From positions 3,241,001-3,305,000 of the forward strand of contig NC_049912.1 in assembly GCF_001411555.2 (NCBI RefSeq): 64,000 nt of DNA, read 5' to 3'. The stretch comes from Juglans regia. Lineage: Eukaryota; Streptophyta; Magnoliopsida; Fagales; Juglandaceae. The stretch's first letter is position 1; each line of letters opens with the position of its first letter. The translations under genes and the position numbers were made by a program. Under the pieces are notes generated by a model, which was not told the origin of the DNA, ran no database searches, and saw nothing but the letters and a program-made list of their open reading frames with translations. Shown here one piece after another: positions 56,991 through 64,000 of the stretch.

Positions 56991-57163
56991 TTTTTTTTTT
57001 TTTAAAGACAAATTTATAGTAGGTTTTTTTAAAACAAATTCATCCAAATACATTCATCCAAAGTGTGTATGTTGTTCTTGCCAAAGTACTGCATATATAT
57101 TACAACTAATTAATATACAGTATCATGCAAGTTCTTGCATTGAAAATTGAAATGCTCTCCAAT

Positions 57164-58096
57164 TTATTTCAGCTCCCAATCTTTTTCTTCCATCTTCCTT
57201 TCCAACTCATGTATGGCTTGTTCCATTTCATGCAATTGCTCCTGCCAAAATAAACCCAAACTTAGAACACCATGAGAATTATTGGGCAGTAAATGCCCAT
57301 TAAAAATAAAATTAATTTAGCATGAGGATCAAAGAATCTCATGCAATGAAGATGATACCATAAAGACAAAAGGCTAAAACTGTAGAGAACACAGGAGTAA
57401 TTGCTTTCAAGGTATGATAATATCATATTCCATTAAATTTAATATTATTGAACAGACATGTAATCAAACCAGACACTTGCGGTGCCATTCACAAGTATCC
57501 CTGCATGGCTCACAGATTCTTACCATCCGTTATAAAAGGCAGGGAGGATGAGCTCAGTCACATAAATTATTTTCCTCAAATAAAGCTGAGGTAATAAAAT
57601 TATAACTCCCACATTCCTGTGAGTATACAACAGTTTCCATCTAGCTTCATCTTTCTTGGTCTGCTGCTGCATTTTTTCCTTGAAATGCCTATAAGAGAGA
57701 GAGAGAGAGAGAGAGACCCACCTTTTATTAGCATTGGACTTCGAAAGCTAATTAATAAATAGTTTTGTGTATACGTGAAAGCACTTGATAATAATAATAA
57801 TATAACATCTAAAAGTTACATACCAGTTGGGCATTACATCAAACATCTAAAAACAGAAGCCCATAGGAAGAGATTGAAATAAATAACTCTCAGTCCAGAA
57901 TAAAAAAAGAAAAAGACACTACATAACATCTAAATAACAGAACCTATGAATTAAGAATCTAAATACTTCTTCCCTCTAGAAAGAACAAAAATAAAATAGA
58001 AAATGAAGGAATTAAGCGTTACCAGTAGCTTTATGCCGCGGCCTATGGACAATGTTGCGGAAAATAACACGAGGGTCCGTCTCTCCAGCCCATCTG
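57164..58096 (-). other. Exon-like segments downstream of the transposase
   Basis: Three minus-strand segments look like exons. 58096-58017, after a CAG, is open in two frames (for example TDPRVIFRNIVHRPRHKA) and ends before GTAACG. 57692-57640, after TTATAG, reads HFKEKMQQQTKKDEARWKL. 57242-57164, after TTGGCAG, reads EQLHEMEQAIHELERKMEEK and ends DWELK-stop, a likely coiled coil. They may be 3' exons of the transposase transcript or pieces of a captured host gene. I recognise no family. Confidence 0.4.
57691..57717. repeat. (GA)n microsatellite
   Basis: About 13 GA units (AGAGAG...) within the hAT element. A polymorphic tract is likely. Confidence 0.7.
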
Positions 58097-58482
58097 AAAA
58101 AATTCACAAGCAGATATTAACTTATAAAGATCAAAGACATGGTACCAAAACGAATACAATGTATACACACATACAAATACATGGTCCAGCACAGTGGTGT
58201 TGGAGAAGTTTCCAGCTCTGCAGCAACTAATTTGAGTTCAAATCAAACATTACTGCATAAGGCAGTTATTAGTTGGCAATCATTCTTACTACAAATATTA
58301 TTACAAAGAACTAAGAAACTCATGATGTGGTTAAATTAAATATGGCATGGTTCCGATAACTTACTGCATAAGGAGAGTTTTCAATGCATAGGGTGGGAGT
58401 CCATATTCTTAAGTTGCTGAAGTTGAAGGAAGAGGGTTACCTTAAGCAGAAAAAAATGTAAAGGTTAAGTTAAATGGATAAA

Positions 58483-60573
58483 TTAATAATAAAAAATCAA
58501 ACTTAACAAATAAAAGTGTTTACCTTCGGTGTCAACGCGTTCTACATGCTCCTCGACCTCCCAAGAACTAAGTGGTTCACAAGTCAACCAATTTTGAGTG
58601 CAAATTAGTGCTTGGACAGTCTCCGGAGCTAATGAGCTTCGATATGGATCTATTACACGTCCACCGGTACTGAATGCGGACTCGGATGCGACGGTGGAAA
58701 TAGGGATGCCCAATACATCACGTGCGATCTCCGCAAGGATGGGATATCTAAATGAGTTCTTCTTCCACCAATCCAAAATATTAAACTCGGGTATTTTTGG
58801 TTCAATCACATCTGAGAAATACCTATCCATGTCCGAGCTAAGTACTGAACTGTTTTGCTTCTCAAGATATTGCTCTATAGCTGTATCAAAATCTTCACAA
58901 TCCAGGTCATCAACAATAATGCTTGAGGAACTTCTATGGGCCATATCTCCACTACCTAGCCCATAAAACTCATGGTATTGCTCAATCAAACGATTCATGA
59001 GCAATCTTACTTTGGCCTCAATTCCATCTCCGCATTCATCCCCTTTGCACCTTTTTAACCAATATGACAAGGCTGTAATCTTATATCGAGGGTCAAGGAC
59101 AAAAGCTACATAAACAATCATGTTCATCCTATCTGTTTTCCCCCAATATTTATCAAACTTAAGTTTCATATTAGAAGCCATCTTCATCAACATATCATCC
59201 TCACTCTGACCCATGTTGTTCAAAGTGTTCTCAATTGTACAAATTTGTTGAAACAACATATTAGAGGTCACATACAATGAGCCAGAGATTTTCAAAGTGG
59301 CATCATAAAAAACTTTTAGAAACTTAATAAAAATACGAGCCATTTGCCAATCTTCAAACGGAGGCGCCAAAAGTTGTGACTCCTTCACTCCCATTAGTAC
59401 GAAAGCTCTTTCGTATTTTTCAGCAATACTAAGCATTAGGTATGTTGAGTTCCATCTAGTAGGAACATCTAGACACACCATTTTTCCACACATAATATTC
59501 AGCTCGTTTGCACACGTTTTAAACATATCAAGCCTAGCCGGTGAGGACCTCACAAATCTAATTGCTTCTCTAATCTTATTTACAGCATCATGAATAATTT
59601 TTAAACCATCACATACAATGAGGTTTAAAATATGTGCAGCACATCGCACATGTATGAACTCACCTCCCAAAATTGTGAACTCATTATCTCTTATGTTCCT
59701 CCTCACATGATCAATAGCAACATCATTGGAGGAGGCATTATCCATGGTGATCGTACAAATGCGGTTAATCTCCCAATCCGCCAAACAAGACTCTAACATC
59801 CAAGTAATTGTCTCACCCCTATGATTAGGAATCTTGAAAAACATTATAATTTTCTTGTGTAATACCCAACTTTGATCAATATAATGGCATGTAACACAAA
59901 TGTAATTCTTGTTTTGCACCGATGTCCATATATCGGTAGTCAAACAAACTCTTTGACTACTCAACAATGCCTTCAACTTTTGCTTCTCCTCCTTGTATAA
60001 ACTAATACACTCTTTTTGGAAGGTGGTTCGGGATGGCAAAGTGTGTCTAGGCTCTAAATAACCCAAAAGTTTAACAAATGCCGGATGCTCTATAACCTTG
60101 AATGGCAATTCACACTGAATAAACAAATTGGAAATCATCGCCTTTAATTTTTCACGATCATATTGTCCTAACACTTGAGGACTAGATCCTTTACCATCCA
60201 TCCTAACTCCAGTGTGCGATGGTGATTTATCCTTCCCAAGATTTTTATTCTCTCTAATGGGAGAGTTCGGACAAGAATATCTTAAATGGTGTGACATTGA
60301 TGAAGTACTATTTTTATAATGGCATCCATAAATCTTAAAGCAGTAATTGCATTGAGCTTTGGGTGCAATGGGATCAATAGGTTCAACTCTTGTAAAATGA
60401 TCCCATACAAGAGATTGGTTCGTAGCCTTCTTGGCTCTTTTTGACTTTGGGGGGAGAGATTGTGTGGGGTTTTGGGTATTCATAAAGGAAGGCACTAAAG
60501 GACTAGTGTTTTCCTCCATGTCCAATAAAATAGGCGCTGATCCACCAACACTACTATTAAAACTACCTTCCAT
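58483..60573 (-). CDS. hAT transposase (RICESLEEPER/DAYSLEEPER-like), apparently intact
   Basis: The open frame is 696 codons from MEGSFNSSVGG at 60573. I chose this ATG because it follows a strong acceptor (TTTAAAACAG); the frame extends upstream to 60681 only through intron-like sequence. Domains in order: BED zinc finger at about residues 50-105 (SLVWDHFTRV, C-x2-C in CNYCFKIYG, H-H-x3-S-C); an RNase-H-like core with CLTTDIWTS and TITMDNASSND, giving the two catalytic Asp; HVRCAAHILNLIVCDGL; VCLDVPTRWNSTYLML; a DUF4413-type helical block; and the C-terminal dimerisation domain LDWWKKNSFRYPILAEIARD, with GIPISTVASESAFSTGGRV giving the third acidic residue. A donor at 58523 (GAAG|GTAAAC) probably removes the last 14 codons. 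It acts at the ends of its own element in the nucleus. Confidence 0.9.
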   Translation of the reverse strand: MEGSFNSSVGGSAPILLDMEENTSPLVPSFMNTQNPTQSLPPKSKRAKKATNQSLVWDHFTRVEPIDPIAPKAQCNYCFKIYGCHYKNSTSSMSHHLRYSCPNSPIRENKNLGKDKSPSHTGVRMDGKGSSPQVLGQYDREKLKAMISNLFIQCELPFKVIEHPAFVKLLGYLEPRHTLPSRTTFQKECISLYKEEKQKLKALLSSQRVCLTTDIWTSVQNKNYICVTCHYIDQSWVLHKKIIMFFKIPNHRGETITWMLESCLADWEINRICTITMDNASSNDVAIDHVRRNIRDNEFTILGGEFIHVRCAAHILNLIVCDGLKIIHDAVNKIREAIRFVRSSPARLDMFKTCANELNIMCGKMVCLDVPTRWNSTYLMLSIAEKYERAFVLMGVKESQLLAPPFEDWQMARIFIKFLKVFYDATLKISGSLYVTSNMLFQQICTIENTLNNMGQSEDDMLMKMASNMKLKFDKYWGKTDRMNMIVYVAFVLDPRYKITALSYWLKRCKGDECGDGIEAKVRLLMNRLIEQYHEFYGLGSGDMAHRSSSSIIVDDLDCEDFDTAIEQYLEKQNSSVLSSDMDRYFSDVIEPKIPEFNILDWWKKNSFRYPILAEIARDVLGIPISTVASESAFSTGGRVIDPYRSSLAPETVQALICTQNWLTCEPLSSWEVEEHVERVDTEGKHFYLLSLIFYY

Positions 60574-62344
60574 CTGTTTTAAACATAAAAAATAATGTAT
60601 ATACTTCAGCAAATATAATAAGAACCAACAATGACAGCAAATATCAAACAAGCTTGGCCAATAAGAAAAATTAATCATCACGCAGTGCGATCAAAACATA
60701 TTATTATTCTCTTTATTATGTTTAATCGTGCATTATCCAGAAACGATTATTAGGTAAATAGGGGGGAATCCAGCACCAAAACTGTCTACCTTATAGCCTC
60801 CAATAAATAATATAATGTGTAAAGTTTATTCTACACTAATTCATCCACATAAATATAAGATTATTCTAACTATCCCATTTCTTTAATATGTAAAAAAAAA
60901 AATCCGGGCAGCTTCTTCAAATATTATTAATATTATTATTTGTATAAGATAGATTTCGAATATTCCATTTAAAAACACATGTCTACCATCATTAGTGCAT
61001 CAAAGTTTTTCTGGAAGTACTGGCAGATTCATGATCAGGGACTAAAGTCATAATAAACCAATGCCCGAGTCTTAATTAATTAATAGTTGGATTATAATGA
61101 GTTTCATCGCATAAAAGAGCACCAATTTCCTTCTTGATTGGCGTATACACTTCCACTTCCCACTCATACTTTTAATGCATATCATTCATTCACATTTTTC
61201 AATAACAGTCACCTACTTCTTAAGCAATTGGCCTGCATGCATGCGTGATCTGAGACCAATCCTCTCGCCAATGTCAAAACAAATTATGAGCAATCTATTG
61301 GTTCGCTGCTATCCACCCAAAACAAATCTATGACCTCATCCATTCCATATCGATATAAAAATACATTTTTCACCTTCCTAACATAATAAGAATTTTGGAA
61401 AATGGCATGCAGTTTGAAATCTTAATTTACTAATAAACAGGTCAATGGTCAGAGTACTCCATAACCAGTACTTTAATTTCTCATAGGACCATCTTATCAG
61501 CCACCAGCTTAGTTCATGCTTTAGCCTTTGAAAGGTAGGGATAAAAAACATTTCTGGGGAAGTTAAAGGACAAAGAACTATAACAGCTAACCCTTATGCA
61601 TTTCTCCGCTCTTCTTAAAATCTCAAAGCAGCCAAATGGAAGGTATTTGGCCCTTTTGCTTCAGGACCACTTATATTGTAAAACTTATGATAGGGATGCA
61701 GATTTGGGTCGAAAGATTGGGGAAGCAACGGCACTTGAAGTAGTACTGTAAATGTGACCTTGTGCTGGGCCATTATTTGTTTTAAGTGCTTGGTGCTTGC
61801 AATTTGGCAGTAGGCTTATAGTTGTAAGAAGTTATTAGTTCTTTATGCTTTTCAATATCTGTGGAGAATATTGACTATGTTTCTCTTCAAATGTTGCTGC
61901 CATTTCAATGAGTTAGGGATCTCTTGTAGTGTAAAGAACTAACAAACTAATTTAAATGTTAAGAAGCTCGACATGTAAATCATGAACAAGTGATATTATG
62001 CTAGCTAGCGTTATGTCTGAGGTGTTATTTAATGACTATACTTATATCTTTAATCAAATTTTCCTTAGCTAGTTCATTCCACATTCATCCTCAATTTAAA
62101 TACGTTTGCTAATGTCTGAGAAAAACATATGGCGACTGGGGAAAAAAAAAATCTAACCCAGCATGAAAATAAACAAAGATAACCCAGCATGAAAATGGCA
62201 TAATGCAGCATGAAAATGGCATGCATCATGCTTAATTCCTTGCTTAATCCAGCAATAAGAATGAAAATGAGAGACAGAAGAACAAAGAATAAAAAAAATC
62301 CACTAATAAGATATCGAAATAAGCTTACAGAGCAAAGGAAAATA

Positions 62345-62640
62345 CCTTAAGAGCTTCGAAGTTTCTATTTCCGTGTTTCGGTGAGGTCGAAAAACTTGAG
62401 AGAGAACAGAGCCTTGAGAGAGAAGGCTAGAAGGGGTTCGGGAATTGGAAAGATTTGAGAGAGAAGGACAGAAGGGATTCGAGAAGACGAGAGAGCTGCA
62501 AGTTTGCAAAGGACCTCGAGACCTAGAGAGAAGGCGGATTCGAGAAACGTCGAGACGAGAAAGCTGCTAAGGGTAAGTGCAAACCCTAATCGATGCGAGA
62601 ACGCCGTGAAGAAGAAACTGAAATGGGGCGGATTTTTCGA
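62345..62640 (-). other. Probable 5' UTR exon of the hAT transposase gene
   Basis: On minus the segment is pyrimidine-rich (CCTTCTCTCTCAAGG repeated twice with small changes) and ends AGCTCTTAAG|GTATTTTCC, a good donor. The matching acceptor is just before the transposase ATG at 60573. It has two open frames but no domain, so I read it as an untranslated leader with a 1.8-kb intron. Confidence 0.5.
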
Positions 62641-62790
62641 TTTAAAGGACCCGGTTATCCGTAACCGGGTCACATAACCGGATCCGGAACTTTATTAACC
62701 GCCCGGGTGTAATCCGGGCGGATAACCGCCCGGATGCACCCGGGTTTCCGGGTTCCGGACCGGACCGGGAAAAAATCCGATCCGGATGCA
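62640..62790. repeat. Right subterminal array and probable promoter side of the hAT
   Basis: CCCGGTTATCCG, ATAACCGGATCCGG, GGGCGGATAACCGCCC and TTTCCGGGTTCCGGACCGG mirror the left array. Located just upstream of the presumed transposase leader. Confidence 0.8.
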
Positions 62791-62798
62791 CACCCTTA

Positions 62799-63479
62799 AA
62801 ATTAGCCTTTATCATAGTTTATCCGCAAAGATAAAGTATTAGTAACATAAACGATTCGTATTGATTTTTTGAGGACAAAAATAACGGATTGTCCTGACCT
62901 AACCTGCAATCATGAATTGGTTTCTAAACCGATTGGGTTGATTAGAGCAGTTCATTTCAAGTCTTGAAAAATCGGAATTTTGTATGGAGCGATTTAAGGA
63001 ATCATATGAATTGGGTGACTCGTGATAATTTTAAATCGATTATTTTAATATTGATAAAAAATTATTAAAAATCATATATAAATCGGTTTGATTTTTTAAC
63101 AGCTGAATTGCCCCGAATCAAACCCTTTTCTTTCGAACATGGATTATTTTGATCTACGCTCAGTCGGGTCCGAAAATCGGGTAGCAATTACACTGGAGCA
63201 GTAGAACTTTTGGAAGGACATGGAAATTTATACCCAATTCAACGGTAACGCCTATACTGCGAAACGGTGCGCAGAGGCTGACGGGAGACGGAATAGGAAA
63301 GCGTCCTTGAAGTTCGAAAGGGGGTTCGAGAGACGAGAGGTTTTATCCATCTCGAGCTCCCCAGGTGTTGAGTTCACTACCTCTTTTCTTTGTGTCCGCA
63401 GCCTCGAGTAATCTGATCGTCAAAGCTCCCTCCCTCTAAAATCTCCTCCCCACACCTCTCTCTCCCTCTCTACAAATTC
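62799..63479. other. PEX1 upstream region next to the hAT insertion
   Basis: 682 bases separate the element end and the PEX1 start codon. The final 60 bases are CT-rich (CCTCTCTCTCCCTCTC), typical of a plant 5' leader. An open frame at 63220-63411 upstream is not in frame with PEX1 and is not called. Confidence 0.5.
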
Positions 63480-64000
63480 ATGGAGTTTGAGGTGAGATTG
63501 GTGGGCGGAGTAGAGAACTGCTTCGTATCGCTCCCTCTTCCTCTGATCCAAACCCTGGACTCCACCCGCTCTGCTCACTTTCCTCTCCCTCAGGTTCTCG
63601 CTCTCGAGCTCCGCTCCCTCAGTGACAGCCGGCTTTGGCACGTCGCTTGGTCCGGCGCCACCTCTGCTTCTTCGGCAATCGAGGTACTCTTGTCTTCCTC
63701 ATTCGGTTGTTCTCCCAAAAGGTTTCTCAATTGCTGGAAATGCTTTTAGTAGTGGCTCAGTTTCTTTAGAAATTTTAAAAGTTTTCAATTTACTTTCTTA
63801 ATCAGCATGACTCTCCTCTTTCCATCTAGTCAATGGTTCATTGTTTGGATTCAAATTCTGTGCTGAAGACTCTTCTGTTGCTTCGTGAATTCATCACAGG
63901 TCGCCCAAAAATTCGCGGAATGTATTTTCTTGCCAGATCATGCCACAGTTCAAGTTCGAGTTGTTTCCAATGTGCCAAAGGCTACTCTAGTTACTATAGA
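63480..64000 (+). CDS. PEX1: Peroxisome biogenesis protein 1 (PEX1), N-terminal exons, cut by window edge
   Basis: PEX1 is an AAA+ ATPase that, with PEX6, extracts the receptor PEX5 from the peroxisomal membrane. Exon 1 (63480-63683, 68 codons) reads MEFEVRLVGGVENCFVSLPL, then LWHVAWSGATSASSAIE and ends before GTACTC. Exon 2 starts at 63900 after CATCACAG and reads VAQKFAECIFLPDHATVQVR, VVSNVPKATLVTI. This is the N-terminal adaptor-like domain; CFVSLP, W-x-V-A-W-S-G and VPKATLVT are conserved in plant PEX1. The two AAA domains lie beyond the right edge. The start is the first ATG after the CT-rich leader and matches family starts. Confidence 0.9.

Larger units (their letters stand above)
56762..62798 (-). 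mobile_element. Complete hAT transposon, 6,037 bp, perfect TSD and ends
   Basis: The left end TAAGGGTGTGCATCCGGATC and the right end GATCCGGATGCACACCCTTA are exact reverse complements over 20 bases. The 8-bp duplication AAATTAGC lies at 56754-56761 and 62799-62806 without mismatch. Both ends carry dense CCGGAT/ATCCGG arrays, and the interior holds a long transposase frame on minus (60573-58483). Eight-base TSDs with this transposase type define the hAT superfamily. Perfect ends and an unbroken frame suggest a recent insertion. Confidence 0.95.

Noticed and set aside
56762..57000. CCGGAT array as a CRISPR-like or satellite repeat
   Set aside because: Units are palindromic, irregularly spaced and mirrored at the other end of a TSD-flanked hAT element, so they are subterminal repeats.
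62303..62673. Minus-strand frames of 68 and 102 codons as a second hAT protein
   Set aside because: The segment is pyrimidine-rich, ends in a splice donor and has no motif; a 5' UTR exon of the transposase is simpler.
63220..63411. Upstream frame as the PEX1 start
   Set aside because: It is not in frame with the PEX1 coding sequence and lacks similarity; the ATG at 63480 matches the family start.

Overview
The window is nuclear DNA from a eudicot, most likely a woody species. Genes have introns with GT-AG junctions, intergenic DNA is AT-rich, and L1-type LINE tails, MITEs and nested transposons are abundant. One recurrent MITE family carries GAGATGAGAT-like arms, bounded in at least two copies by TAA duplications. 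From memory this family is common in Fagales such as the walnut family, so the taxonomic guess is inference only. I see no bacterial, organellar or CRISPR sequence.

Layout. (1) 1-6.84 kb, minus strand: six exons of an acyl-ACP thioesterase of the FATA class (plastid oleoyl-ACP hydrolysis). The last exon or exons lie off the left edge. Its introns hold LINE pieces, a SINE with a 16-bp target-site duplication (TSD), and several extremely short LINE tails. (2) 7-21.9 kb: gene-poor, with MITEs, LTR fragments, a 959-bp hAT-like element carrying a piece of a patellin (SEC14-type) gene (14298-15256), and a decayed Helitron with a replication-protein-A remnant (18672-21007). (3) 21.95-26.85 kb, plus strand: an eight-exon gene for a 574-residue 'membrane protein of ER body-like' protein, with a zinc-ribbon-like segment and a VIT/CCC1-type membrane domain; one 111-bp exon is tandemly duplicated. 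(4) 28.70-31.89 kb, minus strand: a two-exon gene for a 547-residue trypsin-like (PA-clan) protein with an apparently complete His-Asp-Ser triad. (5) 32-40 kb: gene-poor, with MITEs, LINE fragments, a candidate tiny gene, a short histone-H3-like remnant and a 348-bp tandem duplication. (6) 40.5-55.2 kb: transposons nested inside one another. A decayed hAT transposase is split by a minus-strand Copia element, which itself contains a 1.38-kb solo LTR and a 6.3-kb Helitron with Rep/helicase and RPA-like genes. (7) 56762-62798: a structurally intact 6,037-bp hAT transposon with a perfect 8-bp TSD, perfect 20-bp ends, CCGGAT-rich subterminal arrays and a nearly 700-residue transposase. (8) 63.48-64.0 kb, plus strand: the first two exons of PEX1, cut by the right edge and starting 682 bp beyond the hAT element.

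The four host genes (FATA, MEB-like, trypsin-like, PEX1) have unrelated roles; nothing suggests a cluster or shared regulation. The most notable material is structural: the nested transposons, the apparently recent hAT insertion next to PEX1, the transposon carrying a patellin fragment, the tandem exon duplication in the MEB-like gene, and a series of 16-112 bp retro-insertions with long TSDs. I did not find evidence of a wholly new biological system. Exon boundaries come from reading splice sites and protein families by eye and have not been checked by transcripts or searches.
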